Positions 15,294 through 24,759 of a stretch of DNA of 64,000 bases are shown here, one piece after another. Source of the DNA: Ectothiorhodospira shaposhnikovii (GTDB lineage: Bacteria; Pseudomonadota; Gammaproteobacteria; Ectothiorhodospirales; Ectothiorhodospiraceae); the NCBI RefSeq assembly GCF_022227765.1, contig NZ_JAJMLZ010000006.1, positions 1 through 64,000 of the forward strand, in the 5' to 3' direction. The notes under the pieces are model-generated. The model saw only the letters and a list, made by a program, of their open reading frames with translations. It searched no databases and was not told where the DNA came from. The position numbers and the translations under genes were made by a program. The number at the start of each line of letters is the position of its first letter. Position 1 is the stretch's first letter.

Positions 15294-15776
15294 TCAACAA
15301 GGTCCAGAGGTAACGCTGGAGCGTCCCGTATTGTGAATTTCCAGGGTCCGGCGCATGCCGGCCTTTCCGGATGGGCATCCCTGGGGTTTGATTTCCAGGC
15401 TGATCACCCCGGCCGGTTCTGTCTTGGCGCCACGGCCATCAAAGCGGATGGCTGCCTGGTTGTTGGGGGTGACCGTCATGTTTTTCATTGCCGGGAACTG
15501 CCGCAATATGTCCGTACCGGTGCAGTTTGCTCCCAAATGCACGCACCAGCCAGTGGCAAAATTATTGCCGGTGGCGGTCACGGAAACCTGGCCCCCACGC
15601 TTGATGGCTTCGCTGCGCGCCAGGGCGAAGGCGGACACCAGTTCATTGGTCTGCGTGGTGACCCGGTTGCTCTGGATCATCTGGGTGAAACCAGGCACTG
15701 CCACCGTTGCCAGGATGGCGGCCACGGCCAGGGTGACCATCAACTCGACAAGTGTGAATCCGTTGGCTCTGTTCAT
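15294..15776 (-). CDS. fimU: Type IV pilus minor pilin FimU (GspH/FimT family)
   Basis: 160 residues from ATG 15776. Prepilin site RANGFTLVELMVTLAVAAIL then ATVAVPGFTQMIQSNRVTTQ; the following LVSAFALARSEAIKRG is the GspH/FimT signature. The C-terminal domain ends with a cysteine pair typical of FimU. It is the first gene of the minus-strand fimU-pilV-pilW-pilX-pilY1-pilY2-pilE operon. A longer upstream frame lacks pilin features. Confidence 0.9.
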   Translation of the reverse strand: MNRANGFTLVELMVTLAVAAILATVAVPGFTQMIQSNRVTTQTNELVSAFALARSEAIKRGGQVSVTATGNNFATGWCVHLGANCTGTDILRQFPAMKNMTVTPNNQAAIRFDGRGAKTEPAGVISLEIKPQGCPSGKAGMRRTLEIHNTGRSSVTSGPC

Positions 15777-15930
15777 GGCATAGAGTCTAGACGGGTATCG
15801 GGCCGCAGTCGCTGCCGGGTCGATGAACGGAATCTTTGGGGGAATAATCGGGACTGCGGTTTTGGGCAATGCTTTGATTGTAAAGGGAAGCGACGCATTC
15901 TTTTGGAAGGATGAACAGCCAGGATGCATG

Positions 15931-15955
15931 AAAAGGGCCCCTGTTTCAGGGGCCC
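15931..15955 (-). terminator. Terminator of the Ig-repeat lipoprotein gene
   Basis: GGGCCCCTG (15935-15943) pairs with CAGGGGCCC (15947-15955) around a TTT loop. The plus-strand AAAA at 15931-15934 becomes a T-run after the hairpin on the minus strand. It isolates the lipoprotein gene from the fimU operon. Confidence 0.8.
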
Positions 15956-16005
15956 GATCTTTGGTTTACCTGGTCTGGCGAAAGGAGTGAGGGCTACTCC
16001 TTAAT

Positions 16006-19000
16006 TCAAACATCATCCGCGCAGGTGGCGGACTGACCAAACGGGCTTGGGTTCCCCGGCGGGCCGGGTGAAAGTGGATCCGCATCTTCAGCCAGGATGG
16101 GCAGCCTGAATTTGACGATTTCGATGGATTCCGTGCCGGTAACAACGGCCCTGGCTCGCATCTCCACATCCACCCAACGGGCAAATTGCTGGAAGTAGAC
16201 CACGTCAAAGTCTGCAAACCCCGTGGCATCGGTTCTCAGGTTCAACTGGGAAAACGTAACGACATTGCCCGGATCAAGTCTGCTGTTGTTGTTGAAATCC
16301 TCACCCGGATCGAGGATGCCGTTGCGGTTTTGGTCTTCATTTTCACACCCGGGAATTGTGGTGATGACTTGATTCCAGGGCAATGCCGGGGCCGGCTTTT
16401 CCCAATAGCCTTTGTAGTACCGTACCGGCCAGATCTCTATGGTCACATCGGCGTTGGCGACAGGGGCGCCTGAAACGTCGGTGATGAGTACCCCATAGGG
16501 CTTGGCGTATCTGACACTGTCGGGTTTTGCGATCACATTACCCGTGCCAAGGGTGATGAACAGGGATTTCTGGGCCGTGGTCAGTCTCACGATCTGTTCA
16601 ACGGATGGGGTGTCATCCACCCAGGCCCTGATTTCAATCCCGTCCGTGGTGCTGGAGGTGGTGCCGGCCGTATAGGTGGTGGAGGCACGACCAAAGGCAT
16701 CGGTCACGGCGGCGGCCGGGGAGATGCTGCCGCCGGTGATGTCCGTCAGATTGAATCTGACCAGCTTGTTTTTCACCAAGTTGCCGTCGGGGTCTCTGAT
16801 GACAGCGATGATCTCACTCTGTTCGGTATCCTGACCCTCCAGATTGGTTGAGAGTACCGCCGGTTCGGCCTGCAGCGTCATGGTGTCTGCCTGGGTGGCC
16901 ACGAAAAGCAGCTCCCTGCGCGCTTCGGGTCCACCCACGGTCGTGGCCGTGATGATCGACGGGCCTGAACTGGTGGATCTGATCTCAATGGTGGCTTCAC
17001 CATTGCCGTTGGTGGTGACTTCCGCCGGACTCACCAGGAAGGTACCTCGCGTGGCGGTGAATCTGACCACCTGCCCCGCCACGGGAGTGGGGGGGCTGCC
17101 CGTTTCCCAGCGAACGGTCAGTGCCTGATTGGTGCCGATGGGGATTTCTGCATTGGCATCCGGACTCAGGAAGGTGAGGGTGTCGGTGGAAACATCCAGC
17201 GTGAACTGCGAGGTGGCACCTTCACCCGTGACGGTAATGCTGTCATTGCCGCCCTGATCCGCAACGATCTGGACGGTGGCCTGACCATTAGTGCCGGTAA
17301 CCGGGTTGGGGGTCAGAACCGTGTTCCCTGTGCTGGATGCCACGGTCAGTGCGGCATTGGGAATGGCTCTCCCGGCCGAATCTCTCAGGGCCAGGGTCAG
17401 GTTGACGGTTTCACCCACGATGACGGATGACGTCGGTCCTGTGATGGTGATGGTTGTACCCGTAACCCGAATCTGCGTGCTGGAGGTCACGGAGCCCACA
17501 CTGGCGGTGGCCGTGACGGTCCGGTTGGATTTGTCCTGAAGCGTGCGCAATTGAGCCTGTGCCGTACCGGATTCATCGGTGATGCCCCGGATGACCTGGA
17601 CTGCGGTATCGCTATCCGCCGAGAAGGTGACCCGCACGTCTTCCATGAGTACGTTGTTGGCGTCGCGGACGAAGGCCGTCAGGGTGACCGGTTGATCTCC
17701 CGCCGAGGCCAGCTGGGGTGTGTTGCTGAGCAGGACGATGCTGCTGACGACCGGATCTGAGGGATCACCGCCGCCTATGGAGGGGCGGATGCGTACCGTC
17801 CAGTTACCACCCTCAACAATACGCAGGAGGTACCAGCCCGGGTCCAGGGTCAGGTATTCCCAGGCAAAACCGTCACCCGTTTCATCATATAAGGTATCTA
17901 TGAGTACGCCATTGGCGTCCAGCAGTTCCACGGTAAACCTGCCGCCGCCGATATGACGCAGGTCGAATTCGTTCTCACCGCTCAGCTGGAAAGGAATGAT
18001 GGCCGGTCCGGTACCATTGAACTCACCCTCTGCGTTGCTGATGAAAATGGTGTAGGCCTTGAAGGCAAGGCCGCCCTCTGCATCGCTGAGCCGGACAATG
18101 AAGTTGAATGTTCCTGAAGTGGTTGGGGTGCCGCTGATAGTGCCATTAGCAGAGTCGAGATTCAGGCCCAGCGGTAATCCACCTTCCTGTATGGACCATG
18201 TGTAGGGTCGCACACCTTCGCTGCCTTCCAGAGCCGCAGCGTAGAATTCACCTTCCCGACCTGTTGGTAAGTCCTCTGGATCGGTGTCAAAAACCGGTGC
18301 TTCCGGTGTGCTGACCGTGATCAGCATTGGCAGATAGGCCACGCCGTTGCTCTGATCTTGAATGCGGACAATGAAGTGGTAAATACCCGGACTGGTGGGT
18401 ATGCCACTGATGGTTCCATTGGTGGAATTCAGAGTCAATCCTGTGGGTAAGGATCCTGATTCGAGGGTCCAGCTATAAGGGGCCAGCCCACCTGTTACAT
18501 TGATTTGGCCTGCGTACTGCTTGTCGACGACACCGCTGGGTAGTTCAGAAGTGGTGATTTGCGGGGCGTCTGCTGTGTTGACCAGGATAGAAAGTACCTG
18601 GAATGCGGTTGCATTGTTTCCTTGACCTGTGGCACTTACGACAAAGTTGAAGGTGCCCGTGGTGGCGGGTGTTCCATTGATGACACCCTCGCTGCTCAGG
18701 GTAAGTCCGTCAGGCAGTGCACCAGCATGAACAGACCATGCATAGGGGGCTTGTCCCCCGCTGGCTTGGAGCAGGGCAGAGTAATTGATACCCAAGACAC
18801 CGTTTGGCAGAGCAGCTGTACTGATAGCTGGAGAATCAGGGCTGTTGACTAGAATGGTCAGGGTGCGATAAGCGATGATCTGGTTGTTGTCCGTAACACT
18901 GACGATGAAATTATAGACGCCAGTGGTGTTGGGGGCGCCTGTGATATTTCCATTTTCCGTATTCAGGGCAAGACCCGGCGGCAATACCGTATCGTCTTCA

Positions 19001-19542
19001 AGTGCCCAACGATAAGGGGATTGTCCGCCTGTCGCTTCCAAACGACCGGCATAATTAATACCCAATGTGCCGTTTGGCAAGCTTGTGGTGCTGATCGCGG
19101 GGGCTTGGGTATCTGAGGAATTGACCACTATGGTGACTTCCTGGAGCTCGCTGGCGCCACGCCCATCGGTCACCTTGATGATGAGATTGAAAATGCCGGT
19201 GCTGGTTGGCGACCCCGTCAATGCACCATTGCTTCCAACAGTATTGAGGGATATGCCATCAGGCAGGCTAGTACCTTCAGCAATCGACCAAGTGTAACCG
19301 GGTCTTCCCCCTGTCGCTCTGAGTACGGCAGCATAACTTTGGTTGACAACACCTTCAGGCAGCGCCGTGGTAGTAATTTGCAGTGGTTCAACAGGCACTG
19401 ACGGATCGGTTGGATCCGTGGGATCAACAATGGTGCTGTCATCATCCCTGGTAAATCCCCCATTATCACCACCGCCACAGCCCGCGATGAACAGTGGGAT
19501 CAGTAGCAGCAGACATATAAGATATTTTCGTCCGATGGTCAT
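16006..19542 (-). CDS. Large Ig-repeat lipoprotein, candidate surface adhesin
   Basis: 1178 residues from ATG 19542, which has GGAG 8 bases upstream; an ATG 6 bases earlier is too close to it. The signal ends in the lipobox LFIAGC. Five repeats of about 90 residues follow, each with LP.G..G..Y...L.A.GG..PY.W (for example LPNGTLGINYAGRLEATGG), the pattern of putative Ig (He_PIG) domains. Next comes a segment like a bacterial pre-peptidase domain, then four or five invasin-like Big domains. Near the C-terminus DQNRNGILDPGED resembles a calcium loop. It is a single-gene unit between pilQ and the fimU operon. An adhesin or pilus-associated surface role is inferred; the partner is unknown. Confidence 0.8.
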   Translation of the reverse strand: MTIGRKYLICLLLLIPLFIAGCGGGDNGGFTRDDDSTIVDPTDPTDPSVPVEPLQITTTALPEGVVNQSYAAVLRATGGRPGYTWSIAEGTSLPDGISLNTVGSNGALTGSPTSTGIFNLIIKVTDGRGASELQEVTIVVNSSDTQAPAISTTSLPNGTLGINYAGRLEATGGQSPYRWALEDDTVLPPGLALNTENGNITGAPNTTGVYNFIVSVTDNNQIIAYRTLTILVNSPDSPAISTAALPNGVLGINYSALLQASGGQAPYAWSVHAGALPDGLTLSSEGVINGTPATTGTFNFVVSATGQGNNATAFQVLSILVNTADAPQITTSELPSGVVDKQYAGQINVTGGLAPYSWTLESGSLPTGLTLNSTNGTISGIPTSPGIYHFIVRIQDQSNGVAYLPMLITVSTPEAPVFDTDPEDLPTGREGEFYAAALEGSEGVRPYTWSIQEGGLPLGLNLDSANGTISGTPTTSGTFNFIVRLSDAEGGLAFKAYTIFISNAEGEFNGTGPAIIPFQLSGENEFDLRHIGGGRFTVELLDANGVLIDTLYDETGDGFAWEYLTLDPGWYLLRIVEGGNWTVRIRPSIGGGDPSDPVVSSIVLLSNTPQLASAGDQPVTLTAFVRDANNVLMEDVRVTFSADSDTAVQVIRGITDESGTAQAQLRTLQDKSNRTVTATASVGSVTSSTQIRVTGTTITITGPTSSVIVGETVNLTLALRDSAGRAIPNAALTVASSTGNTVLTPNPVTGTNGQATVQIVADQGGNDSITVTGEGATSQFTLDVSTDTLTFLSPDANAEIPIGTNQALTVRWETGSPPTPVAGQVVRFTATRGTFLVSPAEVTTNGNGEATIEIRSTSSGPSIITATTVGGPEARRELLFVATQADTMTLQAEPAVLSTNLEGQDTEQSEIIAVIRDPDGNLVKNKLVRFNLTDITGGSISPAAAVTDAFGRASTTYTAGTTSSTTDGIEIRAWVDDTPSVEQIVRLTTAQKSLFITLGTGNVIAKPDSVRYAKPYGVLITDVSGAPVANADVTIEIWPVRYYKGYWEKPAPALPWNQVITTIPGCENEDQNRNGILDPGEDFNNNSRLDPGNVVTFSQLNLRTDATGFADFDVVYFQQFARWVDVEMRARAVVTGTESIEIVKFRLPILAEDADPLSPGPPGNPSPFGQSATCADDV

Positions 19543-19606
19543 CGGCATGGCTCCAATGCACTTGATTCGGGTGTTTCTTTGTTCTTGCGTGGTAACGGAG
19601 TGACGC

Positions 19607-21781
19607 TTAACGATTCAACGTCGACTCCTCCACCACCTTCGGCGTCACGAATACCAGCAGTTCCGCCTTGTTCTCGCTTCGGCTGCGCTGCCTGAAGAGC
19701 TGGCCGATGATCGGCAGATCACCCAGGAAGGGGGTCTTGCGCAGTTGGTCCAGGCTGGTGATCTCGTAGATGCCGCCGAGCACCACGGTTTCGCCGTTGC
19801 GGACGAAGACCTGGGTGTTCACTTCGCGGGTCTCGATGGAGGGGGTGCCCCGGACTTCCCGGGTGCCGGCATTGTCCTTGTTCACCCGGATGTTGAGGAT
19901 GATGTTGCCGTTGGGGGTGATCTGGGGGGTCACCTCGGTGGACAGCACCGCGTCGATGAACTGGATGGCGGTGGCGCCGGAGGAGGTGGCTTCCTCATAG
20001 GGGATGCGCTCACCCTGCTTGATCACGGCGGTCTGGCCGTTGGCGGTGATGACCCGGGGGGTGGAGACGATCTCGCCCCGGCCTTCCACCTGCAGGGCCG
20101 TCAGCTCCAGATCCAGCAGCACGTCCGGACGCAGGATGGACAGGCCGATGCTGCCGGCGGGGGAGGTGACGGGCATGTTCACGTTCAGCCGGTCGTTCAG
20201 GCTGGGGACGCCCACCGGGAAGGGGGAGCCGGTGCTGTTGAGGTTATTGACGGCATCCCGGATGATGCCGTCCGTGGCGGCCAGCCCGCCGCCGGTGCTG
20301 TAGAGGGTGTTGCCGTCCTGCCGCACGCCGGTGACGCCAAAGCGCATGCCCAGGTCGCGGGCGAAGTCGTCGGTGGCCACCACGATGCGGGTTTCGATCA
20401 GCACCTGCTGTACCGGGATGTCCAGGGTGCTGATCAGGCGACGGATTTCCTGCAGCTTGTCGGCGGTGTCCTGTACCAGCAGGGTGTTGGTGCGGGAGTC
20501 CACGGTGATGCTGCCCCGTTCCGACAGGAACCGGGTCTGCTCGCCGCTGATGATGCCGGCCACGTCGGCGGCCCGGGCGTAGTTCACCTGGATGAATTCG
20601 GCCCGTACCGGGGCCAGTTCGGCCGCCTGACGCTGGGATTCCAGTTCCAGCCGTTCGCGGGCGGCGATTTCTTCCGTGGGGGCCACGAAGAGGACATTGC
20701 CGTTCTGGCGCAGGGCCAGCCCCTTGGTCTTGAGGATGATGTCCAGGGCCTGGTCCCAGGGTACGTTGCGCAGGCGCAGGGTGATGTTGCCGGTCACGGT
20801 GTCGCTGACCACCACGTTGAGGTCGGTGAAGTCGGCGATGAGCTGCAGCACGGACCGCACTTCGATGTCCTGGAAGTTCAGGGACAGGCGCTCGCCGGTA
20901 TAGACGAAGCGTTCCCGCTCCAGGGCTTCGCGCTCTTCCCGGGTGAGGGGCTTGACCTCCAGGGTGTAGCTGCCTTCGGCCTGATAGGAGAGGACATCGT
21001 ACTCGCCGGTGGTGGCCACGCTGATGCGCACCCGTTCGGATTCCAGCACGGCGTCGATGGTCTGCACCGGGGTGGCGAAGTCGGTCACGTCCAGGCGCCG
21101 TTCCAGTTGTTCCGGCAGGTGGGTGCGATGGAAGGAGAGTTCAATGCGACCGTCCTGTTCGCGTACGTCCACCGGGGTGCGGGGGTCGGTGAGGGCGATG
21201 ATGACCCGGCCTTCACCCTCCGGACCGCGGCGAAAATCCACATTGGAGATGCCGCGGGCCTGCTGGGCCGGTGATGGGGCTTCCCGGGGCCGTCCGGGCA
21301 GGCCGGAGACCGTCGGCGGGGCGGTTGCCGTGACCGGGGCGCTGCCGGGAGCCAGGGTGAGCACCAGGTCGTTGCCGTCGAGACGGGTGTCGTAGCTCAT
21401 CATGCGCACCAGGTTGAATACCACCCGGGTGCGGCCGGAGGCCTCCACGCTGTTGACGGACTGGGTCAGGCCCATGTTGATGGTCTGGCTGCGCTGGGGC
21501 AGGGCGTTGCGGGTGTCCTGAAAGTCCAGGGCGATGCGGGCCGGGTTGTCGATGGTGAAGCTCATGGGTTCCGGCGGCGGCGCCGAGAAACGCATGATGA
21601 CCTGGAGCCGATCGCCGGGCAGGGTGTTGTAGATGATCTGCTCCAGGGCGCGGGTCTGGGCGGCGGCGCCTTGCCAGCACAGGGCCAGCAGGCACAGGAC
21701 CAGCAGGGCGAAGGCGTGCCGGTGGGTCCGGGGGGCGGGTGCCGTCCGGGGCAGGGTGCGTCGCAAGGTTGCCGGTGTCAT
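19607..21781 (-). CDS. pilQ: Type IV pilus secretin PilQ
   Basis: 724 residues with an N-terminal signal (LLVLCLLALCWQGAAAQ). Two AMIN domains occupy about 45-130 and 175-260 and would bind peptidoglycan. An STN-like domain (LNFQDIEVRSVLQLIADFTD) and a secretin N-domain precede the secretin core, which carries the conserved VPLLGDLPIIGQLF-type end (KTPFLGDLPIIGQLFRQ). PilQ oligomers form the outer-membrane pore for the pilus. It is the last gene of pilMNOPQ, 18 bp after pilP. In many relatives aroK and aroB follow pilQ; here the Ig-repeat lipoprotein gene follows instead. Confidence 0.97.
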   Translation of the reverse strand: MTPATLRRTLPRTAPAPRTHRHAFALLVLCLLALCWQGAAAQTRALEQIIYNTLPGDRLQVIMRFSAPPPEPMSFTIDNPARIALDFQDTRNALPQRSQTINMGLTQSVNSVEASGRTRVVFNLVRMMSYDTRLDGNDLVLTLAPGSAPVTATAPPTVSGLPGRPREAPSPAQQARGISNVDFRRGPEGEGRVIIALTDPRTPVDVREQDGRIELSFHRTHLPEQLERRLDVTDFATPVQTIDAVLESERVRISVATTGEYDVLSYQAEGSYTLEVKPLTREEREALERERFVYTGERLSLNFQDIEVRSVLQLIADFTDLNVVVSDTVTGNITLRLRNVPWDQALDIILKTKGLALRQNGNVLFVAPTEEIAARERLELESQRQAAELAPVRAEFIQVNYARAADVAGIISGEQTRFLSERGSITVDSRTNTLLVQDTADKLQEIRRLISTLDIPVQQVLIETRIVVATDDFARDLGMRFGVTGVRQDGNTLYSTGGGLAATDGIIRDAVNNLNSTGSPFPVGVPSLNDRLNVNMPVTSPAGSIGLSILRPDVLLDLELTALQVEGRGEIVSTPRVITANGQTAVIKQGERIPYEEATSSGATAIQFIDAVLSTEVTPQITPNGNIILNIRVNKDNAGTREVRGTPSIETREVNTQVFVRNGETVVLGGIYEITSLDQLRKTPFLGDLPIIGQLFRQRSRSENKAELLVFVTPKVVEESTLNR

Positions 21782-21799
21782 GCGTCTGTTCCTCGTTGC

Positions 21800-22351
21800 C
21801 TATTCTGTGAGCGCAATGGAGCCGCTGCGCTCCATATAGCCGCCGAATCCGTCCGGCACGATTTCTGTGATGTCGATGCCGCTGGGGCTGATCTGCTGGA
21901 TGCGGCCGTGGTTCTGGCCCAGGTAGTTGCCTTCGGTCACCCGCTGGATGGTGCGTTCCGGGGTGCGGATCAGCGCCCACTGCATGCCGCCCTGTTCCAG
22001 GGTGCCGACCATGCGCAGGGTGTCCAGGGGGAAGCGTTCCAGGTATTCGGGGGTGCGATCCACGTCGATGGTGACGCCGCTGGGGGTGCGGGTTGCGGCT
22101 TCGGCCACGCGGGTGATGATGACGGCACTGTCGAAGGGGTCGCGTTCGTGGCCCGGGTAGGTGAAGACCTCATGGGGCACGATCTCGGGGATGGGTTCGA
22201 TGCGGCCGCCGGGGCGCTGCTTGGTCTGCTCCACATAGCGCTGCAGGTCCGACAGGTCGCTGCCGCAGCCGGTCAGGCCCGGGATGGTGACGGCCAGGAG
22301 GCCGGCCACGAGCAGGCCGGCGAGGCCTTGAGGGTGTCTGGGATCAGCCAT
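21800..22351 (-). CDS. pilP: Type IV pilus lipoprotein PilP
   Basis: 183 residues with a lipobox (PGLTGC, Cys29). The body has DLQRYVEQTKQRPGGRIEPI, then HERDPFDS, matching PilP. PilP is the inner-membrane lipoprotein that ties the PilNO heterodimer to the PilQ secretin. It overlaps pilO by 8 bases, indicating coupled translation. Confidence 0.95.
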   Translation of the reverse strand: MADPRHPQGLAGLLVAGLLAVTIPGLTGCGSDLSDLQRYVEQTKQRPGGRIEPIPEIVPHEVFTYPGHERDPFDSAVIITRVAEAATRTPSGVTIDVDRTPEYLERFPLDTLRMVGTLEQGGMQWALIRTPERTIQRVTEGNYLGQNHGRIQQISPSGIDITEIVPDGFGGYMERSGSIALTE

Positions 22352-22946
22352 CGGAGCCTTCCAGGTAGCGATAGGTCTTGGCGGTGGCCTCGATGGTCAG
22401 CCGGTTGGAGCCCTGTTCGGGCCGCAGGTTGATGTCGTGCAGGGTGACGATGCGAGGCAGGGCGGCGACGCCGCTGGTGAAGGTGGCCACCTGTTCGTAG
22501 TTGCCCTTCATGCGCAGGCGGATGGGCTTTTCCGCATAGAATCCGCGGCGGATCTCGTTTTCCGGGCGGAACAGGTCGATCTCCAGGCCGGAGGCGAGGC
22601 CGGTCTGGGAGACGTCCACCAGCAGGTTGGGGATTTCGGTCTGGCTGGGCAGCTGGCGCAGCATGGTGCCGAAGCTGCGGCGCATTTCTTCCAGTTGGTC
22701 CTTGTAGGCGTCCAGGTTGGCGGCGCGGCGCTGTTTGGTCTCGAACTGCTGGCGCAGCTGGGTTTCCCGGGCCTCGGCCTGGCGCAGGCGCTCGATCTGG
22801 CCCTTGGTGTCGAACCAGTAGCCGGCCCCGATCAGGGCGGCGGCCATGATCACGAGTACCAGGAGGCGCGCCGGCAGGGGGGCCGAGCCGATGGTCTTGA
22901 GGTCGATGTTGTTGAGATCGTTGAGATTGAAGCTGCCCTTTTTCAT
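22344..22946 (-). CDS. pilO: Type IV pilus alignment protein PilO
   Basis: 200 residues with one N-terminal membrane segment (ARLLVLVIMAAALIGAGYWF), a coiled coil (QAEARETQLRQQFETKQRRA) and a ferredoxin-like periplasmic domain. LDAYKDQLEEMRRSFGTMLRQLPS is typical of PilO. It pairs with PilN in the alignment subcomplex. It overlaps pilN by 4 bases. Confidence 0.95.
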   Translation of the reverse strand: MKKGSFNLNDLNNIDLKTIGSAPLPARLLVLVIMAAALIGAGYWFDTKGQIERLRQAEARETQLRQQFETKQRRAANLDAYKDQLEEMRRSFGTMLRQLPSQTEIPNLLVDVSQTGLASGLEIDLFRPENEIRRGFYAEKPIRLRMKGNYEQVATFTSGVAALPRIVTLHDINLRPEQGSNRLTIEATAKTYRYLEGSDG

Positions 22947-23512
22947 CGGGAGGCCTCCGTATTCTCGGCGCCCGGGGTGGCCTGGCGGACGGTGAGGCGG
23001 AAGTCGCTCAGGCGCACGCCCCGTTCCTCACGGGTTTCGATCACCAGCAGGACCGGATCGGTGAACCAGGGGGAGTCTTCCAGGTTGCGCATGTAGGCGG
23101 AGACCCGGGCATTGGATTCGGCACGGCCGGTGATTTCCAGATTGTTGCCGCGCTGGGTGACGGCGGTGAGGTAGGTGCCGCCGGGCAGGGTGTTGACCAG
23201 TTCGTCGAACAGCCGGACCACCACCGGCCGGCTGGTCTGGAGTTCCTGGATGATGGTCATGCGGTCCACCAGGGCGCGGCGGGTGGCTTCCAGGTCCTGG
23301 ATCTCGGCGATCTGCCGGTCCAGGATGCGGATCTCGTTCTGCAGGAAGTTGTTGCGCTGTTGCTGCTGCTGGATGAGGTTGTTGACCTGGACATGGGCCA
23401 GGAAGATCGTCACCAGGCAGGCCAGGGCCACCAGCACGGCGATGACGGTGAATTCCTTTTGCTGTTCCTTGCGCCGTTGTTCCCGCCAGGGGAGCAGGTT
23501 GATGCGGGACAT
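22943..23512 (-). CDS. pilN: Type IV pilus alignment protein PilN
   Basis: 189 residues. The cytoplasmic N-terminus SRINLLPWREQRRKEQQKEF is the INLLPWRE motif that binds PilM. One membrane segment (LVALACLVTIFLAHVQV), a coiled coil and a periplasmic ferredoxin-like domain follow. Its start shares one base with the pilM stop. Confidence 0.97.
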   Translation of the reverse strand: MSRINLLPWREQRRKEQQKEFTVIAVLVALACLVTIFLAHVQVNNLIQQQQQRNNFLQNEIRILDRQIAEIQDLEATRRALVDRMTIIQELQTSRPVVVRLFDELVNTLPGGTYLTAVTQRGNNLEITGRAESNARVSAYMRNLEDSPWFTDPVLLVIETREERGVRLSDFRLTVRQATPGAENTEASR

Positions 23513-24573
23513 CAGTCGAAACTCCTCATCGCAAGGCCGCAGGCGATCATCAGTGACGGGGCGTCACCGCCCAGGCGCTGCGGGTTGACGCGGGGGTGAA
23601 GGCTCATCTGGCTGAAGGGGTTGCCCACCCGGGCGAGGGTGGCCAGCCGGGATTCGATCTGTTCGTCCACGCCGGGGATGACGGCGCAGCCGCCGGCCAG
23701 GATGATCTGGTCCACGTGGGCATGGCTGCTGGCGGCGTAGAAGAACTGCAGGAACCGGGCAACCTGCTGGGCCATGGTGTCCTTGAAGGGTTCCAGTACC
23801 TCGGGGACATAGCTGTCGGGCAGGCCGCCGTCCTTCTTGCTGCGGCCGGCTTCTTCGTAGGACATGCCGAAACGGCGCATGATTTCCTCGGTGAGTTGCT
23901 TGCCGCCGAAACTCTGTTCCCGGGTGTAGATGATCTTCTGCTTGTGCAGGATGGTGATGGCCGTCATGGTGGCGCCCACGTCGATCACGGCGGCCAGGCC
24001 GTCCGGGTCCAGTTCCGGGGCCTGGGCGGCCAGCAGGGGGTAGGCGTGCTCGATGGCGTAGGCCTCCACATCCACCACCTTGGGGGTCAGGCCCGCCAGT
24101 TCGGCGGCGGCCACCCGCATCTCCACGTTTTCGCTGCGGGAGGCGGAGAGCAGCACCTCCACCAGATCGGGATTCTTGGGCGCGGGGCCGATGATCTCGA
24201 AGTCCAGGTTGACTTCTTCCAGGGCGAAGGGGATGTACTGGTCGGCCTCGACCTGGATCTGTCCTTCCAGCTCGTCTTCCTTGAGGTTGGCGGGCATGGT
24301 GATGACCTTGGTGATCACCGCCGAGGAGGGGACGGCCAGGGCGCAGTGCTTGTTGGCGCTGCCCAGGCGCCGGTAGGCGGTCTTGATCGCCTGGCCGACG
24401 GCATCCACGTCCTGGATGACCTTTTCCATGACCGCGCTGCCGGGCAAGGGCTCCACGCTGTAGCCTTCCACCCGGTAACTGGCGCCTGAACGGGAGAGTT
24501 CCACCATCTTCACGGAGGTGGAGCTGATGTCGATTCCGATCAGCGTGGGGCGTTTGCGGGCGAATCCTATCAC
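23512..24573 (-). CDS. pilM: Type IV pilus actin-like ATPase PilM
   Basis: 353 residues from GTG 24573, with GGGGT upstream. The sequence begins LIGIDISSTSVKMVELSR and later has VIDVGATMTAITILH and ILAGGCAVIPGVDE, the actin/FtsA-fold phosphate motifs. PilM is cytoplasmic and binds the PilN tail, linking the assembly platform to the secretin. It heads pilMNOPQ and is divergent from mrcA, an arrangement conserved in gammaproteobacteria. Confidence 0.97.
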   Translation of the reverse strand: MIGFARKRPTLIGIDISSTSVKMVELSRSGASYRVEGYSVEPLPGSAVMEKVIQDVDAVGQAIKTAYRRLGSANKHCALAVPSSAVITKVITMPANLKEDELEGQIQVEADQYIPFALEEVNLDFEIIGPAPKNPDLVEVLLSASRSENVEMRVAAAELAGLTPKVVDVEAYAIEHAYPLLAAQAPELDPDGLAAVIDVGATMTAITILHKQKIIYTREQSFGGKQLTEEIMRRFGMSYEEAGRSKKDGGLPDSYVPEVLEPFKDTMAQQVARFLQFFYAASSHAHVDQIILAGGCAVIPGVDEQIESRLATLARVGNPFSQMSLHPRVNPQRLGGDAPSLMIACGLAMRSFD

Positions 24574-24613
24574 GGTGACCCCTTCAATTCATTGCGGCAC
24601 TTGGGCGGACTGG

Positions 24614-24643
24614 CTTATAGTTTTTTCACGATACTAGACCCAA
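24614..24643 (-). promoter_or_regulatory. Candidate sigma-70 promoter for pilMNOPQ
   Basis: On the minus strand TTGGGT (24638-24643) and TATAAG (24614-24619) are 18 bp apart. The -10 matches at five of six positions. It lies about 45 bases upstream of the pilM start in the gap shared with mrcA. Confidence 0.4.
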
Positions 24644-24759
24644 GTTTTCGGAATTACTACCTTAACGCCCGCCGTTCATCCCCGGGGTGTGCGGTATTTC
24701 CGAAGAGTGGTTGCCTTCTCCCGATATCGGGCCGTTTTGTCGAGCCTGCAGGCATTTTC

